From Gymnorhina tibicen (Eukaryota > Chordata > Aves > Passeriformes > Artamidae), in the NCBI GenBank assembly GCA_013399875.1, contig VXAZ01001670.1, positions 1,997,045-2,061,044 of the forward strand: DNA of 64,000 nt. The letters are read 5' to 3'. The notes below the pieces were generated by a model. That model worked only from the letters and a program-made list of their open reading frames with translations, did no database searches and was not told the origin of the DNA. Position 1 is the first letter of the stretch; every line of letters starts with the position of its first letter. Positions 1 through 11,480 of the stretch are shown in pieces. A program made the position numbers and the translations under genes.

Positions 1-629
1 AAATAACAAGTTAAAGGGGCAGAAAAAAGCAATGAGTGAGAACTAAAAGTGAAAAGCAGGAGAACACCGTAATTTCAAAAAGTCTAAATAACGGGAAAGA
101 AAATAGAATGTGAGAGATTTCATTTTGTTATTGAGCTTTGTTCCTACAAACAGTGGCTATTCTGGAGCTTTCTTGGCTTCATCTCCCACAGTGTGTAGAG
201 CTGAGGGGACACAGTGATTAACAGTGGCAGTTCTCTCAGTACTCCTTTGGATCTTTGCATCCTGATGAGCCATATCACCTAAGCTCCTTGGCATCCTACA
301 ATCTTCTCATGCAATGAACCTACAAAAACCCCTGCTATTCAGGAACAGCCATATATAAACTTCAGTCTTTTCTGGCTTGAAAGTTTGCTTGTGTACATTT
401 GGGTATGAGCTGTCATCCTCCCAGATGCAGTGACTGCCAACCAGACTTTTCCAGGATATGTTAAAGGGGAATATCGGGGGTATATGTGCTGCAACCTGCT
501 TCCAGGCTACTAAGCACTGCAGTTTCCTCAAACAACCCTGCACTGAGGGATCACCAGCTTTTGCCTGCACTCCTGCTGTACAGTACATTAATCGTGCCCT
601 CCCTAATTCCTGCTTCAAGATAAATCTCT
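1..629. other. Noncoding single-copy sequence
   Basis: Short open frames occur on both strands but have no splice context or protein-like composition. I see no repeat family in this stretch. Confidence 0.5.
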
Positions 630-785
630 TGCGCTCCCATTATTGGGCTAATTGCTGTGGATTATATGGCAGTCAGTTGCTCTTTGGCAGGGAAAGATTA
701 ATGGAGGACATTTCCTTTGTTTTGATTTCATTTGCTAATTGCTGTATGGAGAGGTGGTTATGTTAATTCATCCTCTCCCCCTGTT
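630..785. promoter_or_regulatory. Possible conserved noncoding block with homeodomain-like sites
   Basis: The block contains GGGCTAATTGCTG near 645 and a second GCTAATTGCTG near 733, plus AGATTAATGG and GTTAATTC. Repeated TAATTG/TTAAT cores are typical of homeodomain binding sites in vertebrate enhancers. This is a texture call only. No conservation data were available, and AT-rich DNA yields such motifs by chance. Confidence 0.2.
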
Positions 786-3700
786 AGATAGCAGGGTTTT
801 GTTTAGCATGTGCTGGGAGAGGAATAGTTGCCAGGAATCCTAAACATTTCTTTGTCTTGCTCTGTGGATTTGAAAGCAGGGAGGTCTTCAAGCAGTAAGA
901 TGGTTTTAGCAGTTCATAGACAGAGTGCTCATATGCTTATGTGCTTTTTCCTATGTTTCCAGGCGTAGAATGTGCTAATTATAGGTGCACAAAATGAGGC
1001 ATAAAGAATTTTCTGCTTTTTTGGAGGGGGCTGAAATCGTCTTTGTACCTCTGTCAGACTCATGGCAGAAAGTCAGAACCCCACTGAAAAACCTGGGCCT
1101 TCTAATTGAGCATGTATTTCACCATTCTGGCCCCTGGACAAGAGGCAGAGTCAGAGCGTGTGAGCAGTGAAGTGTCCGGGAATTGAGTGTTGTTACTAGC
1201 TTTGTTTTTATTAGGTAATTTAAAAAACAACTGTCACCAAATATGCAGTTTTCTCAGCTTTGGATAGATGCAGAAGTCTGAGAGAACTGGACAGATAATT
1301 AAGCCATTCACACTTGTTAGCCAGAAAGGAGTCCAAGCGAGTCACTGGTGAATGAAAATTGATGCCATCTGTTGCCTGTTCTTTGGCTTTTGCAAAGTGT
1401 CTGGATGTCACTCTCTCTTGCTGAGACAGATGTTTCCCACTGCACATCTGCAGTCCAGGATTTGTGCTAACTGCCACCCTCACCACAGCAGAGATGCCTC
1501 AGGACAGAGATTTTATTGGAGTAACAACTGAAAGGCATAGTTGTGAGGAATCTGCCCAGTGCCTTCTATAATTTAATTGCTCTGTGAATAAATGAGACAC
1601 CTCAGTCTCCAGAGTTATCAGCTTGACAGTTTTTACTAGAACGAAATTCTTTTGATCCAGTGGCTGCAGATATTAATTTAGGGATCCAGACATAAAGTCT
1701 TTGTTATAGAAGACTGCCAGTCTTTTTACCAAGAAACCTGTCAGCCAGTCCTCTTAGTTTGGGGAAGATGAAAAACCTGGCCATCTTTAGATCTGGATGT
1801 TTCAAAGACCTTTAAATTGAGCACAATAAAATCAACCATGGATAGTGACAGAAATAATTGTGCTAAACTGTTTATGTTTCTGATTGCTTGTAGCAAAATG
1901 GAGGATTTAGTTATCTTTGGATTTATGAACTCTAATTATTATTATTTTTTAAATTCCTGTGGAAGTCTATCTGTCTTCACTTTATGAGAGTATAGAGCAT
2001 GCTTACCTGCTCTGGACTGTTCATTATTTTTCTATTTCTATGAAAACATCCTCTTTTTGATAAACTACTCAGAAGGAAACATTTTGGGGCCTCTCACAAT
2101 TTTGTTGCTCCATTGTTACTGCTATTGTTTCAAGGTAGGCTCCCTTCATTATGTCACCAGCAATTTTTGTTGTGCCTGCATTACTTTTTGCATCCTTTTT
2201 ATTCTTCTCCCCATTGCTGTGAGCTTAGCCTACAGAGGATCTTCTTGGCTGAGCAGTAAAATTCCACCTCCTATAACGCCCATACTTCAAATAACCATGC
2301 AACGTCATATCTGATCGTGGATATCGCTGGATTACAAGCTAGGATTCTCCAGGCACTTCCTTGATCTTCTTTAAGAAAAACATAATTTTGAGTTCAGAGT
2401 GCATCCTATATGCAAACTGTCAAAATTGCATTGTGTAGGTCTTCAAATTGTATTTCATGTCTCCCCGGAGGATGCTGATTTCAAGAAGTTGCCAGGAGGT
2501 TTTAAGATGCTGCCCTGTTTCAGGTTTCTCAGAAGATAGCTGGGCAGGCTCAGCTCTGCTCTGTTATAAATGGTTCCATTTGGAGCACATGGCAGGTTGA
2601 CAAACTTCAGCCTCAAACAGGTTTCTTGGTATAAAATAGTCATTGTCTGGAACGTGAAAAGTGGTTTTCAGAAATCTCTTCATAGCTACTGAGAGCTTTA
2701 GAATTTACCGCTCAGGATCTAGCTGGGAAAACTGCTTTTTTTTTTGCCATATATATCAGTGCTAGAATATTTCTGTAATTGTGAGTGAGGGTGGTGGAAA
2801 CATGAAACGTTACAGGACATTTCAGGTTAGAAATCAGTTTGAGATAGGCTGTGACTAAGAGTGTTTTACAGTAGGTGTCTGAGAGAAGGCCCACTATGAA
2901 CTAAGTCATGTGGAAATGATTCCAAGACACTTAATGTATTTTGCAATTCATAGTACTTATTATGTGTGGCTCTCAAAGCACTTTCAAGAAAGGTTAATGC
3001 TGTGAGAAGTCTTTAACACAGGGGCTGTTGTTTTGCATGGAATAAACTCACAAAAGCACAAGAAGTTGAAAAGGGCAAGCTGGCTGAGAAATCCAGAGAG
3101 GAAAGTTGGTTAGGAAAAAGATGAGGCTCAGCTCCTCGGATGATTAAACAAGCTGCAATGCACGTGGTACTCATTTGCTCCAAATAAACTGAATTTGCCC
3201 CAGGAGCTCTCAGTTTATGTCTAAACTCTGCTTATTGCTCCCTACTGTGAACCATCTATGAAAAAATTGCAAGGCTAGATAGGGGAGACACAGTTCAATA
3301 GCTGGGAACAACAGCATCAGCACGCCAGGACCTCTTCAACCTACAGGATGAAACAGTCAGAGGCCTGTGAAGACTCTTATGGCACTAGGAACAACAGACA
3401 GCATTGCCATCATGACACTGAAGCCATGAAGCCTAAAGGTAAAGTAGCTAGTGTTGCCCTGAAATGGCAAAGAAAAAAATGTGCTACAGCGACCTAGCAC
3501 TTAGCTAGAGGTGGCCTTCACTGTGCGTGTGTGTGTGCATCCGAAGGTTGAACCGAGATGATAAAGTTTTTAGTGGGCTACTGGAAACATGGGCTTGCAA
3601 TAGAGTTTGGTACTGGGAACATGGTCTGGCATACACCAGTCACCTGGAAAGTAGTTCTTGACGAAACAACATTAACAGAAAATTCACCAGGAGAGTGGAA

Positions 3701-5794
3701 ATCAATTCCATAGGCCGTAGAACTAAAACCAGTCATGCTAAGTATGGGTCCCTGTCCCTTGCAGTTTCTGATAAACTTGAACGCTGTAAAGGGAAGGGGG
3801 TTAGGACATTTAGTCACATGTCTCTACTACTTTGCCAGCTGTTGTTAGCTCTAGTAATAACTGATTCCTCAGGGTGACTTTCCTGATCTCCTAATCTTTT
3901 AATTAGCCAGAACTGATAACAAGGGGGTGACCTCTATAGACAGGGCAATGGAAATTATACTGAATCCCAAACAGAGGGGAGACTTACACTATTTTAGAGT
4001 TGAAAACTATTATTATTTAAGGTATTGTTCATTGTTCAGAATGTGGCATTCCCCCTCTTAAATTAAACACTGGTGGAGGACACAAACATGCAGCTTTGAA
4101 AGACACCTAATGTATTATTCATGTACTTGCTACAGAAACAGATAATGATAACCCCATGCATACCCACACTACACAGACATTTTATTTGTGCCCTGAGTAG
4201 GAGAAATACCATCTGTAGCAATGGAGGGATGGAGTTGGCATGATCCAACAAAGTTTTTGACAAAGTTTTCTAACTGCATTGGATGTTTGGACTTCCTCTG
4301 CCTTCCTTCCTGCTTCTGTGCTAAAATTTGCCTATTCACTTCATGTAGAGATGACCCCCAGTGTTCGTTGAGAAGTCACTGGCATCTAAGCATATGCTTT
4401 TGATGAAGTTGATGCTGATTACCTAAAAAGAGAATCTGTCTCACCCATAATGCTCTGCACTGTTTCATCTTCCAAGCCAGCTTCCACAGGAAGTGAGCTG
4501 CTGGACATCCTCCTTCCCAAGTCAAAGAGGCCAGAGAAATTGGTACCGACTCTCTGATGTGCAGGTTGCATTCTTGTGGATCCTTGTGAACTAGCAACCT
4601 TGTAAAGTAGGAACCAGCCAACATTCTCTCAGTAAGGAAGGTAGCCTATTGCTTTCTAACCAGTAGGGAATACACTTTACGTACCTATTGATTTGTAAGA
4701 GAACATAACAGAAAGGGATGGATTTTTCATGCTTTTCTTTTTCCTCATTAAAAAGAAAGAGAAAAATCTGGGCAAGGAAATGTAGAAATTACCATCATGG
4801 TACGTTTCTACCTTTAAATTATGCGAGAGGTGTTTCAGGCAGTTTTCTCCTCACTGAGAAGAGACCTGAGGGCAGATATGGGGTCATATGAAGTCATTTT
4901 ACTTCTCTAGCAGGGCTGCTACAGCTATGGCTTTGCTTAACATGGCTATATATGGCTGTTGTATGGCTGTGACATACCACATCTCACCAGCTGCTGCCAT
5001 GGGGCGAGCCCATTCCCAGGGCTCAGTGGTATCTGTGCCTTATAAGGCCAGAAGTGCAGGATGTATGGAAAGCTCCTTTATGTTATAGTACTTTGCCTTC
5101 CAAGGAGAGTTGGTGTCAAGCAGGCAGGAGGCAGACAGGCAGCTCAGTGGTGAGTCTTTCATGGCAGGATGTGGAGGATACCAGGTTATCCTGGAGTTTT
5201 GAAATGGATCTGTGGAGCTTTTGTTTTGCTGCCATTCCTATCAACCTGTGTTTTAAACAATTTTTAAAGCTGTGCTTCCTGCTTGTTTTTAGAAGAGGAA
5301 GCTAGTTGGGTTGTACACATCCAGTGAGGTGGAAATGTGTGTGTTAGTCATTCTTTTGATTTACTTACTCATGCAGAGGAGGTAGGGATGAGACATGATC
5401 ACATGGGTCCAGTCACTACAGAACCACAAAACAGATTGACCCTTACCCTAAAGCTGTTACAGTGTATATGTAACTGAGTTGATTTTTATGAGAAAAGGAT
5501 AATTTGTCACACAGTATTTGAAACACTTGAAGATTCTTCCAGCTCTGTAAAAATATATGGAATTATCAATGGAGAATATAATGCCCAGTTGTGCAAAACC
5601 TTGGGTGATTACTAGGGCCTGACTGCAAGAAATTATTTAGACCATGGTAGCTCAGTCTGAAATTCCTAAGGGAGCATAAGCAAAGCAGTTCCATAATTCC
5701 CCATAGTTTCAGAAGGAATGCCATTTAAAAATTAACTTTGTTGCAAAATGAAATTTAAAATGCAGAATGCAACGAGGCAGTATCCTTAATAGAG
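786..5794. other. Noncoding single-copy sequence
   Basis: I see no recognisable exon or young transposon here. Minor items are a short TG run around 3524-3538 and a T run near 2735-2747. A stretch near 2970-3060 (TCTCAAAGCACTTTC) vaguely resembles old SINE tails but is too short to call. Confidence 0.5.
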
Positions 5795-5842
5795 GCCAGA
5801 AGGGTCATATCCATTGATGCCAGAAAGGTCATATCCATCGAT
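5795..5842. repeat. 24-bp tandem duplication, two copies
   Basis: Two adjacent 24-base units start at 5795 and 5819. Both begin GCCAGAA and contain GGTCATATCCAT. They differ at two positions (G/A and T/C), so the duplication has had time to diverge slightly. Confidence 0.85.
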
Positions 5843-8800
5843 CTTTATTTTTCTCCATGGGATGTTGCCATCTGAGAGTACTGTCATGTCCCACGCTGAA
5901 TTCTGAAACAGGGAGTCTGAAAGTTCATTTAATCAATCTGTAATTATTGATTTGGTTTCAGAGGGGAATGTATGCTCAGTGAAATGACAGGCTGGCTATA
6001 CTTTCTAGTCTCCTCCCAGAAAGACCGTGATAGCCCAAGATTGCCAGAATCTGTCTGAGGAAAGCTGTTTGCAATGACTGCCCTATCGTCAATGATTCCT
6101 GCATTGTAATGAGGAACAAGAAAAGATTTCTTGTTCTCATACATGTTCTGTTCACTTGCTTGAACCCTCAGAAAGAAAATTCCTCCAATACAGCAGCTGG
6201 CAGGTGTCCAAAATGGATTATAACCAGAACCAGTACCCCAAGAGAGTATCTGTTCTTTCTGGGAAACAGCAAATGCACATCAATCAGAAAAGCACACACA
6301 AAAGGCAGGCCATAAAATGTTAGTAGACCTGACCACAGATGAAGCTTTCAGATCTTGATACAAATTTAACTATGTCATGCAAAATCAATTCTTCAGCTTA
6401 CAACTCATCATAGCCAACAAAATTGTCTTGGGTAGATGCACCTCTTCCAGCTTGTGCAACAGCATAAACCCTACTGTTCTTAAACTGTCTATGCCTCATT
6501 TCCTTGACAGATCCTGTTCCTGTCACCAGTTCATTGGAACAAGTTTACAGAAATAAAAACATGTGGACTGAAAAATAATTTAGTGCTGACACAATGGGAA
6601 GAAGTACTAAGTTATCTGTGAATGAGTCAACAGAATCCTACAACCTCAAAATTAAGTCACCCTGTGAGAAGAGAGTACAAAGGAACATAATATGTCCAAC
6701 AGAAGTTTGCTCACACAGACTTTAAGCCAAAAATGAAGAAAGAGATCCTGAGACACGTAGTGAAAAGATGAGGCTTGTAAACAAATAGAATTGAGGTAAA
6801 GAGTGGGAGGAAAATATACCTACTTATACTGTAAGAAAGTTATAAGGGAAAAGAACAGTAGATTCTTCAGCAGGTTAGAATGATGATATTAGCTGAGGAT
6901 ATCACTACATCTTTTTCAAGTCACATGGACAAAGCATCAAAGACAGAAAGGCTTCTTAAAGACTAACAATGGGAGATCAGTCCACACAAAAGACAGGGAA
7001 GAGTTCCCAACAACCAAAGTAACTGCTAATAAGGTAGCACAAACAAATGTATTTAGGTTTTATTTAAGCATCAGCTAGTGCTTGCACATAGATAACATGG
7101 ACAAAGGGATCCCTAGCTGAAGAATCTGGGGTCTGCAGTAAAAGTGAATGGCTCCAATGAGGGATTCTGAGTGTCTCTTTTTACAGAGCACTCATCTTCA
7201 AACTGTTTTGATCTGCCATCCCTATCAATAAAAGTTTTTTGAGCATGCTCCACAAAACCTGGGCCCTTGGAGTTAGTTCCTGAATCCACTAAGCTCTGAA
7301 GGAGTTGCCTGATTTTCTGAGCTGATGCACACCCCTTGCTTCTGCTGGGATAAAACCCAGGGTGGGCCACTCTCTGCTGGAGACACCATAAGGCTAAGGG
7401 AGACACTAGAGAAGAAAAGTTACCTAGTAAGATTGATATCTCCAGAGAAAATTCAACTTTCAGTGCTTAGATATCCACTGCTTGAATTGATTCTTGAAGT
7501 CTCCTGCCATTGTTTGGGTGGATGTTTGCTAGGAAGTGTTTTTACTATTCTTGGAGTCTATGGAGGAATGAAAATGATTTATTCTAACAGATAAGAGTTT
7601 AGACACAAAAATAACCATTTCCATCTGGTTGTAAATGAGGTACCAAACCTTTCATTAGAACACTTATTCTTGATTTAAAATACTAAATCATGAACTGAGT
7701 AAAAATAGCATAATTCAACCTGTTGACTATTAAAGGTTTGACAGTTTAGGATACAGAATCAAGACATTTTTGGAAGCTGGAATATCTTCTCTATAGCCTG
7801 TTCTAGTCTTAGAAAGGTATAATTTGTAATTTTTCAGTATGATTTGAAAAATGCAGTACTTCATATTTTTTTCTCTGTTTAATCAAAGTCATGTATTTTT
7901 GAGTTATGCGATAGTATATTTAATGTTTAGTGATAATGCGATTTCATTTTGACTGTCAGCTATCTGAAAGGTGCATCTAAGTGGTTTCAAGGAATCCTTT
8001 TTAGCTGTTGCAATGTGGGAGATCATCCTGTCACGTAGCAAAAGTTTAATTTCCAGTGTGTTTACACACATAGAGAGAAGGCAAAAACCTTTTTCTTGTC
8101 TTTCCTGTGTGCCAGGCATCAAGAAGAATGTTTGTACTTAGTAAGATTTTTCAGTTGTCTGGCATAAAGAAAGCAAATGGCCTCTGTATTTGTTCTTCTT
8201 AACAAACTTCTTTTTTCCTGAGTAGAAGTTTAAAAATCCGTTCCAAATCAAGAATTTTCTCACTGTTGAGCAACATGTAATTCCAGGAAGATTAATGTAA
8301 TCCATCAGATTCATCCTCTTGTTCTTTGGATTAACAAATTTAGCTAAAATCTAATTTCTTAGTCCAATTTTATTTCCACTCCAGGAGTTTGCAAGCTTAC
8401 GTGGATTCAGATTGAAGACTTAAACTGAGGAACAGGAACTATGCTCTTAAATCTGTTTCAATCTTGTCGTGCAACTTTACCTTTTTAATTTCTGTGGAAA
8501 TACTAATTTTATTTTGGTGTTCACCACTGCTGCCTTTTCTCCTTTTTTTTGCAAATACATACATCCAGGTATACTAGGTATGATAGCTCTCCTGACCAAG
8601 AGGACAGACTATACCTGCAACAGTTTGAGTCAAGCAATGGTGTAATTTATTGTGCACACATTTAGGATCCTAATTTTTGCATTTTATTATACTAAAAAAA
8701 TCATGGGTTCATTTTTATCAGAAGATTAATTTGTGTCAAGATCTAATTGGATTGAAATTGGAATTCAATTACAATGCACAAATAGCTTTAAATGTTTTTA

Positions 8801-10302
8801 TTCATTACCTATCCAGACTGTTGCTGGTAGTTTTACTTAAAGCTTAAGAAAATATTTTTTACTGAAAACTGAGTATCAAAAATCCATTTATACTTAGGGA
8901 ATTGAACAGATTGTTTCTGTATGTTCATGTCTTTTGGTATTTTAAACTAGCTTAATTTACACTCTCACATGTTATTTTTCTTAATGTTTTCTAAAAGAAA
9001 AATGAACTTTCCTGGCGTTTCAGCCCCCAGCTGATTTCTCAGCTTTCAGTGAACAAGTCTTTGAACTGAATTAGTTGAATAAACCAAAACATTTCCCTGT
9101 GTTAAGAAAAAAGGCTTCTGTTGTCAAAATAAGATTCCTGTTTTAACAAGCCACGAATCTAGAAGTTTGGACAGTAGGTTATGTGGATTTAGTGGTTTGG
9201 TTTAAAGTGCCAACTGAGAACCTGTCCTACTTGCTCTTTTCAAGCTGATTTTTAAACAAGTTATTTAAAAAAACCTCAAAAGGGAATATGCTTCTGCACT
9301 TCAGCTGCTCTGGTTTACAGTCCAACAGAAGTTTAAATTACCTGTATTTGTAACTTTTCATACATGTCCTGTGACAGCAGCAGTGGCTGATGAAAGGAGC
9401 AGGTACCGAGTAGGTTGCATGTATACATATTATGCTGAGAACAGTAAAAATGTAATCTCCCTCCCACTACTCCTGGAGGGTAGGTGTCCATAGTTTCATT
9501 ATATTCTTTCTGCCTAGAGGTGAGTGTGCTTTCTTCTAAGCTAATTCTAGGGTTTTTTTTTTCCCCTCTTCATTGTAGAGCATGAGAATAGATTTAGGAA
9601 GCCCATTACACATGGAAAGTCTTGGTTTGGTCAAAAATTAGATTAGAATTAGGGTGAAGGTATTCAGGTACTAAATGGTACAAATCCTGACTTGTAAAAC
9701 CAGTCCTAGACTGACCACTCCAGTGTCTCTTCAGCTATTCAGAAAGAAGATTAAACTTACTCATTTCAAGTGAGAGGCCCTGTTCAGGTTTTCTTAAACT
9801 GCAGCCTGCATTAGTCTTTGCTTTGTGTCACCTGTCAGGTCATCCTCTTGCATTGTCATAATACTACTGGCTGAATTTCGTTTTTCTCACTTTGTAAATC
9901 TCTACTGCCTGACAGCAGGACCCAGCTGTGAATATGTGTGGAGTAATCCCAGGAGATGAATGGCTGTCCCTCAGTTTCACACTGAAATGTCTGTACTCCT
10001 GTACATGGAGTACCTGCATTGTACTGTGAACCCCCTCTTCCTTCCTTCTGTGTTCCACTTTTGTCCAGGGAGCCTTCCTGCTTTCAGGCTGAGTACCCCT
10101 GGTGAGTATGTAACATTGGTTTCTTTTTTTTCCCACAGCCCCCTTTGAATTCTCTCATTGAATGCCTGGAGCTCTTTTCAGTCAGCTATTCAGTCAGCAA
10201 AATTTATGACTACATACTGCTTTCCCTAAGTTTTTCCCATAGGTGTGTTTAAAGAGTGGTTTGAAGGAAATCAGGTTGGTGATTCTTGCTCTTTTTATGA
10301 TG
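5843..10302. other. Noncoding AT-rich sequence
   Basis: No exon with both splice signals and no recognisable transposon was found. Homopolymer runs (for example T near 9551) are unremarkable. The last 200 bases run into an AATAAA plus poly(A) structure, listed separately. Confidence 0.5.
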
Positions 10303-10394
10303 AATAAATGCCTCCCATTCGCAAAAAAAAAAAAAAAAAANCATACAATGACAAACAGGTACAGGAACACTTAGGAACAGAAAAAAAAAAAAAA
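10303..10394 (+). other. AATAAA followed by poly(A): possible retrocopy tail or transcript 3' end
   Basis: AATAAA at 10303-10308 is followed 14 bases later by 18 A residues (10323-10340). A single N (10341), unique sequence and a second run of 14 A (10381-10394) come next, grading into a GAAAAAGAGAAAG purine tract. A signal at this distance from a genomic A run is the footprint of a reverse-transcribed polyadenylated RNA. It could also be a coincidental A-rich microsatellite. I could not find target-site duplications or identify the upstream 200 bases as a known transcript. Confidence 0.35.
10341..10341. other. Ambiguous base (N) in the assembly
   Basis: This is the only non-ACGT base I noticed. 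It lies directly after an 18-base A run, where read-through of a homopolymer commonly fails, so the length of the A run is not reliable. Confidence 0.95.
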
Positions 10395-10599
10395 GAAAAA
10401 GAGAAAGAAGTGCTCTACCCTCTCTCCCTACTCCCAGGGAAAAAAGCCTGCATCCCTTGCTATGTTTCCTATGGGAGGACTCTTTGGAGAGGTCGAAAAG
10501 AGACAGGGAGTTTCCCCCATCCTTCGTAACAGAATTGTTGAAGTCTTTTTATCCTAAACAACAAAAACTCTTTACTGCCTTTTTCACTCTTGCCTGCGC

Positions 10600-11382
10600 T
10601 TAGAAGCAGGGCAGAGTCAGAGCTCTGTGCTTCCGCTGCTGAGGAGAAGCGGGGGCAGCTTGCCCCGCTCCCAGGCTCCCCGGACAGGGTGCGCGGCGTT
10701 CCCGCCGGTCGCTGCCGGGGCTGCTCCTGCCGTTCGGCCTCTGGCCACGGGGCGGCGACAGAGCACCGCGCTTGGCTCGGCGGGGCCGCGGAGCGCCCGG
10801 AGGGCCGCGGGCAGGGCCGGGGGTTCCCCTGCCCTCGGCTGGAGCCCCGCTCTGCCTGCCGAGGGGCGGCCTGGGGGCAGGGCCGGGGGTTCCCCTGCCC
10901 TCGGCTGGAGCCCCGCTCTGCCTGCCGAGGGGCGGCCTGGGGGCAGGGCCGGGGGTTCCCCTGCCCTCGGCTGGAGCCCCGCTCTGCCTGCCGAGGGGCG
11001 GCCTGGGGGCAGGGCCGGGGGTTCCCCTGCCCTCGGCTGGAGCCCCGCTCTGCCTGCCGAGGGGCGGCCTGGGGGCAGGGCCGGGGGTTCCCCTGCCCTC
11101 GGCTGGAGCCCCGCTCTGCCTGCCGAGGGGCGGCCTGGGGGCAGGGCCGGGGGTTCCCCTGCCCTCGGCTGGAGCCCCGCTCTGCCTGCCGAGGGGCGGC
11201 CTGGGGGCAGGGCTGGCGGAGGGGACACCGGGAGCCGCTGACGGCCCCGCCGCTGGGCCTTTGCGGCTTCCTGGCGCGGCGGTTCCGCGGCTGCTCGCGT
11301 TGCCCTGCTCTGCTCCCTGCGGCGTCGCAGCCGTGGAGCCCGGGGTAAGGGAATGCTGCGGGCTCCGGCTGCAGCCCTGCAT
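10600..11382 (-). other. Open frame across the minisatellite (260 codons), doubtful coding
   Basis: Of the five long open frames over the array, this is the only one starting at ATG (11382-11380). It would encode about 72 proline/alanine/serine-rich residues, then six near-perfect 22-residue repeats rich in Pro, Gly and Arg, then a basic tail. GC-rich DNA lacks stop codons, so length alone is not evidence. The base at -3 from the ATG is C, a weak initiation context. I recognise no domain. Most likely this is a by-product of base composition. Confidence 0.12.
10811..11212. repeat. GC-rich minisatellite, 66-bp unit, six copies plus a stub
   Basis: Units begin at 10811, 10877, 10943, 11009, 11075 and 11141, and a partial seventh starts at 11207. 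All six full copies read the same by eye, so the array is recent or homogenised. On the plus strand each junction reads GGGG-N6-GGGGG-CA-GGG-CC-GGGGG, which fits the G-quadruplex rule. Each unit also has the inverted pair CCCTCGGC and GCCGAGGG with an 18-base loop. Because 66 is 22 codons and the unit lacks stops in several frames, open frames run through the array on both strands. Confidence 0.95.
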
Positions 11383-11480
11383 TTGTACTGGGTTACTTAC
11401 CCGGAGGTTGGGGGGAGAGAAGCCGAATAGGATAGCGTGTCTTCCCTGGGAAGCTTGTCACGTCGCCCCACACAGTACTC

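Larger units (their letters stand above)
10600..11480. promoter_or_regulatory. CpG island, candidate promoter/first exon
   Basis: This is the only strongly GC-rich, CpG-rich segment in an otherwise AT-rich window. CGCGGCG, GCCGCGG and CGTCGC motifs are dense at about 10,680-10,810 and 11,220-11,350. CpG islands in vertebrates usually mark promoters. A consensus-like splice donor (GGG|GTAAGG, GT at 11345) lies at its 3' edge on the plus strand, which would suit a noncoding first exon. The plus-strand long open frames here begin at TTG or GTG and have no ATG, so they are not translated from a normal start. I see no TATA box, which is usual for such promoters. The downstream exon was not identified. 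Confidence 0.55.

Noticed and set aside
10811..11212. Regular repeats suggesting a CRISPR-like array
   Set aside because: The 66-bp units are contiguous with no unique spacers. This is a eukaryotic minisatellite.
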